NCBI RefSeq assembly: GCF_004214895.1
Contig: NZ_CP035952.1
Span: 2,304,501-2,368,500, forward strand
Length of the DNA: 64,000 nucleotides
From: Pseudomonas tructae
Lineage (GTDB): Bacteria > Pseudomonadota > Gammaproteobacteria > Pseudomonadales > Pseudomonadaceae
Direction of reading: 5' to 3'
Part shown: piece by piece, positions 9,296 to 18,012 of the stretch
Layout: every line of letters starts with the position of its first letter
Numbering within the stretch: the stretch's first letter is position 1
Notes under the pieces: generated by a model
Seen by the model: only the letters and a program-made list of their open reading frames with translations
What the model was told of the DNA's origin: nothing
The model's database searches: none
Translations under genes and position numbers: made by a program

Positions 9296-10225
9296 ATGAC
9301 CACGTCCATCGTCGCCGCCTTGCAGATCGGTTCATCGCCTGAAGGCAAAGCGCATACCCTGGAGCAGATCCTTACCTACGAGCAGGCCATCAGCGATGCC
9401 GGCGCCAGCCTGGTCGTGATGCCGGAAGCGCTGCTGGGTGGTTATCCCAAAGGCGAAATCTTCGGCACGCGCCTGGGCTACCGCCTGCCTGAAGGCCGCG
9501 AAGCGTTCGCCCGCTATTTTGCCAATGCCATCGACGTGCCCGGCAGCGAAACCGACGCCTTGGCGGGTTTGTCGGCACGCACTGGCGCCAGCCTGGTGCT
9601 GGGAGTGATCGAGCGTAGCGGCCATACCTTGTATTGCAGCGTGCTGTTTTTCGAGCCCGAGCAGGGCCTTGTGGCGGTGCACCGCAAGTTGATGCCCACC
9701 GGCACCGAGCGGCTGATCTGGGGCCGTGGCGACGGCTCGACACTGCCGGTGATCGAGGGCCGTGCCGGGCGTATCGGCGCCGCCGTGTGCTGGGAAAACT
9801 ACATGCCGCTGCTGCGTACGGCGATGTACGCCAAGGGTGTGGAGCTGTGGTGCGCACCCACGGTGGACGAGCGAGAACTGTGGCAGATGAGCATGCGCCA
9901 TATCGCCGCCGAAGGCCGTTGCTTCGTGATCAGCGCCTGCCAGGTGCAGGACTCGCCCAACGCGCTGGGCATCGAGGTGGCCGGCTGGCCGGGTGAGCGC
10001 CAGTTGATTGCCGGTGGCAGTGTGATTGTCGGGCCGCTGGGCGAGGTATTGGCCGGGCCGCTGGTGGCCGAGCGTGGGCTGTTGTGCGCCGAAATCGATA
10101 CCGCGCAACTGGTGCGCGCCCGTTATGACTTCGACGTGGTCGGCCACTATGCGCGGCCGGATATCTTCGAGTTGAGCGTGGATGAGCGCAGCAAGCCCGG
10201 GGTGCGCTTCATCAACCAGGACTGA
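9296..10225 (+). CDS. Nitrilase-superfamily enzyme (aliphatic/aryl nitrilase-like)
   Basis: Cytoplasmic C-N hydrolase of 309 residues, close to the usual nitrilase length. The Glu-Lys-Cys triad is visible as Glu44 ([14 protein letters not shown]), Lys131 ([20 protein letters not shown]) and Cys165 ([14 protein letters not shown]). The CWENYMPL context is typical of true nitrilases, which convert a nitrile to a carboxylic acid and ammonia, rather than amidases. The substrate cannot be predicted. It is expressed divergently from a LysR gene. A cyanide dihydratase or nitrile hydratase-type activity is the alternative within the branch. Confidence 0.88.
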   Translation: MTTSIVAALQIGSSPEGKAHTLEQILTYEQAISDAGASLVVMPEALLGGYPKGEIFGTRLGYRLPEGREAFARYFANAIDVPGSETDALAGLSARTGASLVLGVIERSGHTLYCSVLFFEPEQGLVAVHRKLMPTGTERLIWGRGDGSTLPVIEGRAGRIGAAVCWENYMPLLRTAMYAKGVELWCAPTVDERELWQMSMRHIAAEGRCFVISACQVQDSPNALGIEVAGWPGERQLIAGGSVIVGPLGEVLAGPLVAERGLLCAEIDTAQLVRARYDFDVVGHYARPDIFELSVDERSKPGVRFINQD

Positions 10226-10228
10226 TGG

Positions 10229-10705
10229 TTACCAGGGCGCGCCGGCCGCTTGCGGCAGGTTGAGGCGGCCACTGTCGCTGAACCGGCGAGTGCCGAACGC
10301 GCCGCCGGCCAGTTTGCCGCGCACGGTGTACGGCAAACCGTCGAGGTTGCGCACCTGGCTCAGGCCCACGGCCTGGCGCAGCACCGAGAAGGCGGTGATG
10401 CTCACCGGTACCACCAGCACGCTTTCGCTGAAGCGGCCGATGCTGCCGCTTTTATCACTCACGCCGGCTGCCAGCGGTTGGCCGTTGACCTCAAGGTTGA
10501 GGGCGATGCCGTTGTAATCGATCGCAGTTTCGTTGGGGTTCTGCACGCGGATCTTCACTGCCATGCGCAGTTCCAGGTCCTGGCCGGGCAGGGGGTCGAT
10601 ACCGATCACGCTGATGTTGACCGGGTCGCGCGCCTGGAACAGGGCGCAGGCGCTCAAACCGGCGATCAACAGCAGGGCCAGGCATAGACGGAAGAATCGG
10701 GTCAC
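10229..10705 (-). CDS. LEA-2 domain lipoprotein
   Basis: About 158 residues from a GTG start at 10705 (VTRFFRLCLALLLIAGLSAC). The lipobox LSAC predicts a lipid-anchored envelope protein. The mature part (DPVNISVIGIDPLPGQDLEL, IRVQNPNETAIDYNGIALNL) is the water-stress/LEA type 2 fold found in many Pseudomonas. I placed the start at GTG because the upstream ATG at 10753 adds residues that spoil the signal peptide. Role: unknown, possibly envelope or desiccation stress. It is convergent with the nitrilase gene. Confidence 0.78.
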   Translation of the reverse strand: MTRFFRLCLALLLIAGLSACALFQARDPVNISVIGIDPLPGQDLELRMAVKIRVQNPNETAIDYNGIALNLEVNGQPLAAGVSDKSGSIGRFSESVLVVPVSITAFSVLRQAVGLSQVRNLDGLPYTVRGKLAGGAFGTRRFSDSGRLNLPQAAGAPW

Positions 10706-10764
10706 GGACGCCGCTCCAGAACAGAAGTACAGCTTCGAGTGTGGCAAATACACAACGGCGTTGA

Positions 10765-10803
10765 AAGTATCTTGTGTTATGAAAGATACTTGTTCTCATT
10801 AAC
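10765..10803 (+). promoter_or_regulatory. Fur-like region and dyad upstream of ECF sigma gene
   Basis: A perfect 9-bp inverted repeat, AAGTATCTT (10765-10773) and AAGATACTT (10783-10791), overlaps a 19-bp segment at 10785-10803 that matches 13 of 19 positions of the Fur consensus. It lies 38-76 bp upstream of the sigma-factor ATG, as expected for iron-repressed fecI-type genes. Confidence 0.5.
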
Positions 10804-10840
10804 GCTCGCTAACTTCTCTCACTGGCCCCTTGAATCCTTC

Positions 10841-11359
10841 ATGTTGACCTCTCCCGTGTCCGGGCTGCTGGCAAGCTTCCAGGAGCATTACGATGACCTG
10901 CTGCTGTTCCTGACCCGACGTATGAGTGATCGTCAGCGCGCTGCCGACGTCGCCCAGGAGACCTACCTGAAGCTGGTGAAGATCGAGCAGCAGGAGCTGC
11001 CGGTCGTGCATGCGCGCAGCTTCATCTTTCGCGTGGCCGGCAACCTGGCCATCGACACGTTGCGCCGCGAGCAACGCATGAGCGGTCATCTGGACGACAG
11101 TGAAGCGGCGCGCCAGGTACCGTGCCCGGCGCCAGCGCCGGAAGCGGCGCTGCTGGCCAGCGAACGCCTGGACCTGCTCGATGAAGCCTTGTTGCAGTTG
11201 TCGGCCAATGCCCGCCAGGCGTTGTTGCTCAACCGTGTCGATGGCCTGACCCAGGCGCAGATCGCACAACGGCTGGGCGTTTCCGAGAGCATGGTGGCAA
11301 AATACATCGGCCAGGCCCTGCGCCATTGCCGCGACTGGCTCAAACACAACCATGACTGA
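10841..11359 (+). CDS. ECF sigma factor, FecI/iron-starvation type
   Basis: A 172-residue sigma-70 family protein from the ATG at 10841 (MLTSPVSGLLASFQEHYDDL). Region 2 lies at about 12-75 (RMSDRQRAADVAQETYLKLV, then RSFIFRVAGNLAIDTLRREQ) and region 4 at about 112-165 (LSANARQALLLNRVDGLTQA, GVSESMVAKYIGQALRHCRD). This matches FecI-like sigma factors released by a TonB-receptor signal. Its stop overlaps the start of the FecR gene by 8 nt, and a receptor gene follows, giving a complete cell-surface signalling set. It is probably iron-repressed through the Fur-like site upstream. Confidence 0.94.
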   Translation: MLTSPVSGLLASFQEHYDDLLLFLTRRMSDRQRAADVAQETYLKLVKIEQQELPVVHARSFIFRVAGNLAIDTLRREQRMSGHLDDSEAARQVPCPAPAPEAALLASERLDLLDEALLQLSANARQALLLNRVDGLTQAQIAQRLGVSESMVAKYIGQALRHCRDWLKHNHD

Positions 11360-12230
11360 TGCCTTCGCCATGCCCGCGCCGCAACCGATCAGCGATGTGT
11401 CCGATGATGCCCTCGACTGGCAGGTGTTGCTGCATTCTGGCAACGCCAGCGCCAGCGACAAGGCGCGCTACCAGCGCTGGTGCGCGCTGAGCCCGGCCCA
11501 TGCCCAGGCCGCCAGCGAGGCCGAGGCGTTGTGGGCTGACCTGGGGCAAACCCGCGCCGCGGCGGAGGTGGTCGCTCCGGCGCCACGTCGGCGGCGCTGG
11601 GGCGCGGCACTGGCGGCTTCGCTGGTGCTGGCCGTGGTCGGATACGGCGGTCTGCAGCAGGCGCCGGCCTTGCTCGCCGACTACCACACCGGGGTCGGTC
11701 AGCAGCAGCGCATTACCCTGACCGATGGCTCACAGGTCACCCTCAACAGTGGCAGTGCCCTGTCGGTGGATTTCAGCAGCGGCGAGCGTCGGGTCTTGCT
11801 CAAGGCCGGCGAGGCGTTGTTCGAACCGGCGGCCGACCCGCGGCCGTTTGTGGTCGACGCGGGTGCCGAGCCGGTACAGGGCAGTGCGGCAGTGTTCAGT
11901 GTGCGTCGTGACGGTGGTGGCAATCGCGTGGTGGTTGCCCAGGGCCAGGCGCGGGTCGGCGGGCGGGTGCTGGAAACCTCGCCCGACGCTCGGGCGCAAA
12001 CCGCCTGGCAACGCGGCAAGCTGATCTTCAACGCCAAGCCGCTGCGCGAAGTGCTGGCCGAGCTTGAACGTTATCAGCATGGGCGCATCGTGTTGTCGGA
12101 CCAGCAACTGGCAGCGCTGCAGGTCAGCGGGGTGTTTGACCTGAACGATCCGCAAGGGTTGTTGCGTACCCTGGAGCAGCGTTATGCGTTGAAGGTGACC
12201 TACCTGCCCTGGTTGGCTGTGGTGTACTGA
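11352..12230 (+). CDS. FecR-type transmembrane anti-sigma factor
   Basis: A 292-residue partner of the upstream sigma factor. Cytoplasmic DUF4880-like domain (about 18-60: DDALDWQVLLHSGNASASDK), a basic patch then one membrane helix (about 78-100: RRRRWGAALAASLVLAVVGY), FecR domain (about 110-205: RITLTDGSQVTLNSGSALSV), and a C-terminal STN-like domain (about 212-288) that would meet the receptor signalling domain. The ATG overlaps the sigma stop codon by 8 nt, implying coupled translation. The receptor gene follows after a REP element, so it is probably also driven by its own sigma-dependent promoter. Confidence 0.93.
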   Translation: MTDAFAMPAPQPISDVSDDALDWQVLLHSGNASASDKARYQRWCALSPAHAQAASEAEALWADLGQTRAAAEVVAPAPRRRRWGAALAASLVLAVVGYGGLQQAPALLADYHTGVGQQQRITLTDGSQVTLNSGSALSVDFSSGERRVLLKAGEALFEPAADPRPFVVDAGAEPVQGSAAVFSVRRDGGGNRVVVAQGQARVGGRVLETSPDARAQTAWQRGKLIFNAKPLREVLAELERYQHGRIVLSDQQLAALQVSGVFDLNDPQGLLRTLEQRYALKVTYLPWLAVVY

Positions 12231-12239
12231 GGGACCTCT

Positions 12240-12292
12240 TCGCGGGGCAAGCCCGCTCCTACAGAATCTGTGGGAGCGAGCTTGCCCCGCGA
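12240..12292. repeat. REP inverted pair between anti-sigma and receptor genes
   Basis: Two opposed copies of the REP motif (GCGGGGCAAGCCCGCTCC and its near-perfect inverse, with GAGCTT in the second arm) start 10 bp after the FecR stop. It may attenuate read-through into the receptor gene. Confidence 0.85.
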
Positions 12293-12404
12293 TGCTGCAA
12301 AAATATTCTTGTTTTCCCACTGCAAGTTCTTCTGCGCCCAATCGTCGTAGTGAGACTGATCAGCAATCCATTCTCATTTACAACCATTTGCCTGGAAGAA
12401 AACA

Positions 12405-14840
12405 GTGAAGGGTCCGCTCAAGCCAATCGCCCGTTCCACCGGTTATTTCAAACACGTCCTGCTGGCTTCGACTGCCGTTGCCGCCTTGCTCGGTAACCTG
12501 CAGGTGTATGCCAGCGATACGGTTGCAGCCGCCACTGCCCAGCAGGAACGTGAAGTATCCCTGGACCTGCCAGCGCAGCAGCTTGACCAGGCCCTGACCG
12601 CATTCGCCGACCAGGCCGGCCTGCACCTGCTGTTCACCAGCCAGGACGTGGCCGGCCGGCAAAGCCCGGCACTCATCGGCCGTTACAGCATCGCCCAGGC
12701 CTTGCAAAACCTGCTGGCCGGCAGTGGCATGAGCTGGCAGTTCAGCGAACAGAACACCGTGATACTGCGCAAGAGCGCAGCTGTGCAAAGCGTCAGCCTC
12801 AAGCCCATCGAAGTCAGCGTGGCGTCGCGCACCAGCACCTCGATCAGTGAAATTCCCGGTACCGTCTGGGTGGTCGATCAGCAGCAGTTGCGCGAGCAGA
12901 TCGACAGCGGCGTCAGCCTCAAGGAGGCCATCGGCAAGCTGGTGCCGGGCCTGGACCTGGCGCCGGAAGGGCGCACCAACTATGGCCAGAACATGCGCGG
13001 GCGCAACGTGCTGGTGATGATCGACGGCGTCAGCCAGAACAGCTCGCGTGGCCTGTCGCGTCAGTTCGACAGCATTTCACCGTTCAACGTCGAGCGCGTC
13101 GAGGTGCTCTCCGGTGCCAGCGCCCTCTACGGCGGCGGCGCCACTGGCGGAATCATCAATATCGTCACCAAGAAGGGCGAGGCAGGCCCGGCGCGCTTTG
13201 AAACCCAACTGGGTGCCAGCAGCGGCTTCAACAACAGCGATGACCTCGCGACCCGCGTCGCCCAGTCGATCAGTGGCGGCAACGAGCGGATCAACGCGCG
13301 CCTGGGTGTGTCCGCCGAGCAGAACGAAGCCTTCTACGACGGTGCCGGCGAGCAGATCTTCATCGACAACACCCAGACCGACCTGCAGTACAACCGCACC
13401 CTCGACCTGCTCGGCAGCCTGGGCCTGAAGTTCAACGACGAGCAGAGCCTCGACCTGCTGGCCCAGTACTATGACTCGGGCAATCACGGCAGCACCGGCA
13501 TCTATTTTCCCAACCTGAACTACAACGGCCCCTCGGACCTGGAAGATGCCGAGCTGCGCGGCGGTTATTCCACCGACCTCGAGCCACGTACCAAGCGCCT
13601 GCTGCTCAATGCCAACTACCACCACAGCGATGTGCTCGGCCAGGATTTCTACTTGCAGGCCTCGTACCGCAAGGAAGACGACAACTTCTACCCGTTCCCC
13701 TACTACAACACCGGCAAACCGGCAGGTTCCAAGGGCGTGTACTTTGCCGCGTCGCAGCAGAACTTCGAGGTCAGCAGCCTCAAGGCGCTGCTTGCCAAGC
13801 AGTGGGACAGCCTCAAGCTGACTTACGGCGTGGACCTGGACCGCGAGCGGTTCAATGCCGAGCAGACCACCTTCAACGCCCGGACGTCATCCGCAAGCGG
13901 TGGTCTGGACCTGGATGAAGCCAGCAAGGCGGCGCGCTACCCCAGCTACCGGGTCGATGGTATTTCGGCCTACGCCCAACTGGACTGGAAGGCGACCGAT
14001 AACCTGACGGTTTCCGGCGGCGCGCGGCGCCAGCAGATGGACGTCGATGTCGGCGACTTCAAGAACGTGCCTGGCGGCAACAACGATTACCAGGTCAACC
14101 TGTTCAACCTCGGCGCGATCTACGACTTCAAGAACGGTCACCAGCTGTGGAGCAACTACGGCGAAGGCTTCGACCTGCCGGACCCGGCCAAGTACTACGG
14201 CAAGCCGGGCCTGAGCGTTGAAGACAACCCGCTGGCGGGGATCAAGAGCCGCCAGGTGGAACTGGGCTGGCGCTACGCCGACCTGGACTGGGACGCCCAG
14301 GCAGCGGTGTACTACATCTGGTCGGACAAGATCATCACCACCGACATGGCCACCCTGACCATCAACGTCGAAGAACAGAAAAGCCGCGACTTCGGCTTTG
14401 AAGGCGCGCTGACCCGCCACTTCGAAAGTGGCTGGGAAGCGGGCAGCACCCTGCACCTGGTGCGCTCGGAGGAAGAAGACAAGAACGGCGACTGGATCAA
14501 GCGCGATGCCCGTTATGCTTCGCTGTCCAAGTCCACCGCTTTCGTGGGCTGGAAGGGCGATGGCCGCAGTGCGCGGCTGCAGGCCAACCATGCCTTCACC
14601 CTCAAGGACGATGCCGATCACACCATCAGCGGCTACACCACCTTCGACCTGCTGGGCAGCCAGGACACCGGCTTCGGTACCTTCAGCGCCGGTATCCAGA
14701 ACCTGCTCGACAAGCAGTACAGCACCGTCTGGGGCCAGCGCGCGACGCTGTTCTACTCGCCCACCTATGGCCCGGCCTACCTCTACGACTACCAGGGGCG
14801 TGGTCGCACCTACACCCTGACCTGGTCGCTGGCCTACTGA
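12405..14840 (+). CDS. TonB-dependent siderophore receptor with STN signalling domain (IutA/ChtA-like)
   Basis: Outer-membrane receptor of 811 residues starting at GTG 12405 (GGAAG ribosome site 8 bp upstream). Signal peptide to about 36, STN signalling domain (about 50-120: EVSLDLPAQQLDQALTAFAD), plug (about 140-255, with NMRGRNVLVMIDGVSQNSSR and ALYGGGATGGIINIVTKKGE), then a 22-strand barrel ending in aromatic AY. The plug closely resembles hydroxamate/citrate-hydroxamate receptors of the IutA/ChtA group (aerobactin, schizokinen, rhizobactin). With the sigma and FecR genes it forms an inducible xenosiderophore uptake system. The exact ligand is inferred and needs testing. Confidence 0.92.
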   Translation: MKGPLKPIARSTGYFKHVLLASTAVAALLGNLQVYASDTVAAATAQQEREVSLDLPAQQLDQALTAFADQAGLHLLFTSQDVAGRQSPALIGRYSIAQALQNLLAGSGMSWQFSEQNTVILRKSAAVQSVSLKPIEVSVASRTSTSISEIPGTVWVVDQQQLREQIDSGVSLKEAIGKLVPGLDLAPEGRTNYGQNMRGRNVLVMIDGVSQNSSRGLSRQFDSISPFNVERVEVLSGASALYGGGATGGIINIVTKKGEAGPARFETQLGASSGFNNSDDLATRVAQSISGGNERINARLGVSAEQNEAFYDGAGEQIFIDNTQTDLQYNRTLDLLGSLGLKFNDEQSLDLLAQYYDSGNHGSTGIYFPNLNYNGPSDLEDAELRGGYSTDLEPRTKRLLLNANYHHSDVLGQDFYLQASYRKEDDNFYPFPYYNTGKPAGSKGVYFAASQQNFEVSSLKALLAKQWDSLKLTYGVDLDRERFNAEQTTFNARTSSASGGLDLDEASKAARYPSYRVDGISAYAQLDWKATDNLTVSGGARRQQMDVDVGDFKNVPGGNNDYQVNLFNLGAIYDFKNGHQLWSNYGEGFDLPDPAKYYGKPGLSVEDNPLAGIKSRQVELGWRYADLDWDAQAAVYYIWSDKIITTDMATLTINVEEQKSRDFGFEGALTRHFESGWEAGSTLHLVRSEEEDKNGDWIKRDARYASLSKSTAFVGWKGDGRSARLQANHAFTLKDDADHTISGYTTFDLLGSQDTGFGTFSAGIQNLLDKQYSTVWGQRATLFYSPTYGPAYLYDYQGRGRTYTLTWSLAY

Positions 14841-14841
14841 G

Positions 14842-15735
14842 TCAGGCGAAGGCAGCCAGCAGGTCGCTGGCAAAGGCCTGCTGGGCGTCGCTGGGCACCT
14901 GGGCGCGGTGACGTGCCAGGACGAACGGCACGGCGAAATCCAACGCCGGGTCCAGGCCCTGCAACAGGCCGCGCTCGACCCAGGGCTCGGCGTAGTGGCA
15001 GGGCAGGTAGCCGATGTGCTGGCCGGAGAGGATGAAAGCCAGGGCGCCTTCGACCTGCTCTGAACGGGCGGTGCCGCTGGTGCCGTCAAAGGGCTCCTGG
15101 CGGCTCTGGAAGCGGTAGGGGTGTTCGACCTGGTCGGCCTGCTGCAAGGCGTGCAGGCTCACTTCAGGCAGGCCGGCCAGCGCATGGTGGCTGGCGCAGT
15201 ACAAGCGCTGGTTTTCTTCGAACAACGGCGTGTAGTCGAACGCGGCCTGCTTGCCGGAAAAATAACCGATGGCCAGGTCCAGGCGCTGCTGCAGCAACTG
15301 GCGCTCAAGGTCTGCCGGCATGGCGCTGACCAGTTCCAGGCGCACGGATTCGTCGCGCTGGCGAAAGCGCTCGATGGCCTGCGCCAGACGCAGGGTCACG
15401 CTGCTTTCCTGGGCCTCGGAGATGCCGATGCGCACCTCACCGAGCAAACGCCCGGCCACGCCATTGGCCTGGTGGCGGAACGCTTCGATCTGCACCAGCA
15501 GTTCACGGGTGGCCTTGAGCAGCGCTTCACCTTTGGCAGTCAAGCGGAAACCGCCCTTGCCGCGGCTGCACAAGCGATAGCCCAGGCGGGTTTCCAGGCG
15601 CGCCATCTGCTGGCTGATGCTCGGTTGGCTCAAGCCCAGCACGCCCTGGGCGGCGCTGAAGCCACCGGCCTCGACTACAGTGACGAACAGCCGCAGCAGG
15701 TGCAGGTCGAGGTCGTGCAGTTGTCCCAACATCAA
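14842..15735 (-). CDS. LysR-type regulator, divergent from polyamine-type binding protein
   Basis: A 297-residue LTTR with an N-terminal HTH (DLDLHLLRLFVTVVEAGGFS, LSQPSISQQMARLETRLGYR) and an effector domain (about 95-295). It is divergent from the binding-protein/agmatinase-family operon, and a 26-bp imperfect palindrome lies between them. The layout resembles GbuR, which controls a guanidinobutyrase gene in P. aeruginosa. The inducer may therefore be a guanidino acid or amine, but this is context only. It ends 1 bp after the convergent receptor gene. Confidence 0.92.
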   Translation of the reverse strand: MMLGQLHDLDLHLLRLFVTVVEAGGFSAAQGVLGLSQPSISQQMARLETRLGYRLCSRGKGGFRLTAKGEALLKATRELLVQIEAFRHQANGVAGRLLGEVRIGISEAQESSVTLRLAQAIERFRQRDESVRLELVSAMPADLERQLLQQRLDLAIGYFSGKQAAFDYTPLFEENQRLYCASHHALAGLPEVSLHALQQADQVEHPYRFQSRQEPFDGTSGTARSEQVEGALAFILSGQHIGYLPCHYAEPWVERGLLQGLDPALDFAVPFVLARHRAQVPSDAQQAFASDLLAAFA

Positions 15736-15750
15736 ACATTGCTCCCGATG

Positions 15751-15776
15751 AATGTCAGGTTAATTGACTTGTCATT
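15751..15776. promoter_or_regulatory. Candidate LysR operator, 26-bp imperfect palindrome
   Basis: AATGTCAGG-N8-CTTGTCATT matches its own reverse complement at 20 of 26 positions. It sits in the divergent region between the LysR gene and the binding-protein operon, with AT-rich -10-like sequence beside it. Confidence 0.45.
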
Positions 15777-15832
15777 TTAGTAATGTAACCCGGCAGGCAT
15801 GCTGGCGGCATCCACTGACAAAGGTGCCCGAC

Positions 15833-16912
15833 ATGCGTACATCCCTGTGGTTGTTGTCCTTGCTTTTGGCCTTGCCGGTGCAGGCCGAGGAAAAAGTCCT
15901 CAATCTGTACAGCTGGGCTGACTATATCGCCCCCGAAACCTTGCAGCGTTTCGAGCAGGAAACCGGCTACAAGGTGCGCTACGACACCTTCGACACCACC
16001 GAAGTACTGGAAACCAAGTTGCTTACCGGTGGCAGTGGTTATGACGTGGTGGTGCCATCCGCCAGCCTGCTGGCCCGCGCCCTGACCGCAGGCGCGCTGC
16101 AGCCCCTGCAGGCCCAGGCCATGCCCGGCTATGCCAACCTCGACAAGGACCTGCTGGCCAAGCTGGCTGAAGTCGACCCTGGCAATCAGTACGCCGTGCC
16201 TTACACCTGGGGCACCCTGGGCCTGGGCATGAACCTTGAGGCGGTACGCGAGCGGGTCGGCGATGCCCCCCTGAACAGCCTAGACCTGCTGTTCAAGCCC
16301 GAGTACGCCAGTAAGCTCAAGGGCTGCGGGATTGCCATGTCCGACTCGCCCCAGGAGGTGATCGGCGTGGCCTTGAACTACCTGGGCAAGGATCCTTACA
16401 GCCGCAACAAAGACGATCTGGCGGCGGCCCAGGCGCTGCTCAAACAATTGCAGCCGTCCATCAGCTATGTCGCCAACGGCCGGCAGATCAACGACCTGGC
16501 CAACGGCAGCGTGTGCCTGGCCCTGACCTACAACGGCGATGCGGCCATGGCCGCCGACCAGGCGCACAAGGCCGGCAAGCCGTACCAGGTGATCTACCGC
16601 ATTCCCCGCGAAGGGACGTTGATCTGGCAGGACAACCTGGTCATGCCCAAGGACGCACCGCATCCACAAGCGGCCCGCGCCTTCATCGCCTTCATGTTGC
16701 GCCCCGAGTCGGTGGCGCCGTTGACCAACACGCTGTTCTTCGCCAATGCCAACCAGGCCGCCACGGCGCTGGTGGATGAAGCGGTGCGCAGCGACCCGGA
16801 CATCTACCCCTCGGACGAAGTGCGTGCGCGGCTGTTTGCCGACCGCAGCATGAGCCTGGCCGACATGCGCCAGCGCACTCGCCTGTGGACCGCTTTCCGT
16901 AGCCGCCAATAA
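15833..16912 (+). CDS. Spermidine/putrescine-type ABC substrate-binding protein (PotF/SpuD family)
   Basis: Periplasmic binding protein of 359 residues. The ATG at 15833 gives a signal peptide (MRTSLWLLSLLLALPVQAEE). The mature start KVLNLYSWADYIAPETLQRF is the hallmark of PotD/PotF-type polyamine binding proteins, and YDVVVPSASLLARALTAGAL, YTWGTLGLGMN and TYNGDAAMA follow. No permease or ATPase genes are adjacent; it would have to work with a transporter encoded elsewhere or as a sensory binding protein. It precedes an agmatinase-family gene by 21 bp, so guanidino-amine or polyamine use is a reasonable inference. Confidence 0.87.
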   Translation: MRTSLWLLSLLLALPVQAEEKVLNLYSWADYIAPETLQRFEQETGYKVRYDTFDTTEVLETKLLTGGSGYDVVVPSASLLARALTAGALQPLQAQAMPGYANLDKDLLAKLAEVDPGNQYAVPYTWGTLGLGMNLEAVRERVGDAPLNSLDLLFKPEYASKLKGCGIAMSDSPQEVIGVALNYLGKDPYSRNKDDLAAAQALLKQLQPSISYVANGRQINDLANGSVCLALTYNGDAAMAADQAHKAGKPYQVIYRIPREGTLIWQDNLVMPKDAPHPQAARAFIAFMLRPESVAPLTNTLFFANANQAATALVDEAVRSDPDIYPSDEVRARLFADRSMSLADMRQRTRLWTAFRSRQ

Positions 16913-16933
16913 CAACAGACCAGGAGCCCGACC

Positions 16934-17893
16934 ATGGACCTCGCCCCCGATAATGACCAGGCCATCACCCGTGACAGCCTGTACGGCACCATCGCCGAAA
17001 ACACCTTTGCCGGTATCACCAGTTTCTCTCGCCGCCGCTACAGTCGTGACTTGCGCGGGGTTGATGTGGTGGTCAGCGGCGTGCCGTTCGATACGGCCAC
17101 CAGCAACCGTCCCGGTGCGCGTTTCGGGCCACGGGCCATTCGTGCCGCATCGGTGCAGCAGGCCTGGGCCCGGCACTGGCCTTGGGAGTTCGACCCCTTC
17201 GACCATCTGGCGGTGATCGATTACGGCGACTGCAACTTCGACTACGGCAGCCCGCACACCGTGCCCGAGAGCATCCAGGCCCATGCCGAGCAAATTCTTG
17301 AAGCCGGCTGCGCCATGCTCACCCTGGGCGGCGACCATTTCATCAGCTACCCGCTGCTCAAGGCTCATGCCCGCAAGCATGGTCCGCTGGCGCTGATCCA
17401 TTTCGATGCCCACAGCGACACCTGGCCGGACGAGGAGGGCCAGCGCGTCGATCACGGCACCATGTTCTGGCATGCCGCCCGCGAAGGCCTGGTGGACCCC
17501 GCGCGCTCGGTGCAGATCGGCCTGCGCACCACCAATGACGACACCCAGGGCTTCGCCGTGCTCGACGCCCGCCAGGTGCACCAGCGCGGCACCCAGGCGA
17601 TCATCGAGGCGATTCGTCAACGGGTCGGCGAACAACCGGTGTACCTGACCTTCGACATCGACTGCCTGGACCCGGCCTACGCGCCTGGCACCGGCACCCC
17701 GGTGTGTGGGGGGCTGACCACGGTGCAGGCCCTGGAAATCCTCGGTGGGCTGCGCGGCATCAACCTTGTGGGTATGGACCTGGTAGAAGTCGCACCGGCC
17801 TACGATCATGCCGATATCACCGCCCTGGCCGGCGCGACCCTGGCCATGGAGATGCTTTGCCTGTATGCCGCCCGGCACAAGGTCGATGGCTGA
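16934..17893 (+). CDS. speB: Agmatinase/guanidinobutyrase-family ureohydrolase
   Basis: Cytoplasmic Mn-dependent ureohydrolase of 319 residues. Metal-binding motifs are intact: GGDHFISYP (about 136-144), FDAHSDT (about 156-162) and FDIDCLDPAYAPGTGTP (about 239-255). The family removes urea from agmatine, 4-guanidinobutyrate or 3-guanidinopropionate; Pseudomonas have several paralogues, and LysR-divergent ones (GbuA) act on guanidinobutyrate. The symbol speB is the family label, not proof of agmatine as substrate. It is in an operon with the upstream binding protein. Confidence 0.82.
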   Translation: MDLAPDNDQAITRDSLYGTIAENTFAGITSFSRRRYSRDLRGVDVVVSGVPFDTATSNRPGARFGPRAIRAASVQQAWARHWPWEFDPFDHLAVIDYGDCNFDYGSPHTVPESIQAHAEQILEAGCAMLTLGGDHFISYPLLKAHARKHGPLALIHFDAHSDTWPDEEGQRVDHGTMFWHAAREGLVDPARSVQIGLRTTNDDTQGFAVLDARQVHQRGTQAIIEAIRQRVGEQPVYLTFDIDCLDPAYAPGTGTPVCGGLTTVQALEILGGLRGINLVGMDLVEVAPAYDHADITALAGATLAMEMLCLYAARHKVDG

Positions 17894-18012
17894 TCCAGTA
17901 ACAAAATGAATCACCTCCAAGGGAAATCGAGGTTTCCCGGCGAACCTGTCGCGCCTTAGGCTATCCAACGCTTGGGCGCGCCGGTTTTCGGCGCCGACCG
18001 GAGGTGAATAGC

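Noticed and set aside
12240..12292. CRISPR-like repeat
   Set aside because: Inverted pair of REP motifs, not direct repeats with spacers.
13887..15089. 400-codon minus-strand frame joining the receptor and LysR regions
   Set aside because: Out-of-frame shadow of both genes, no domain.
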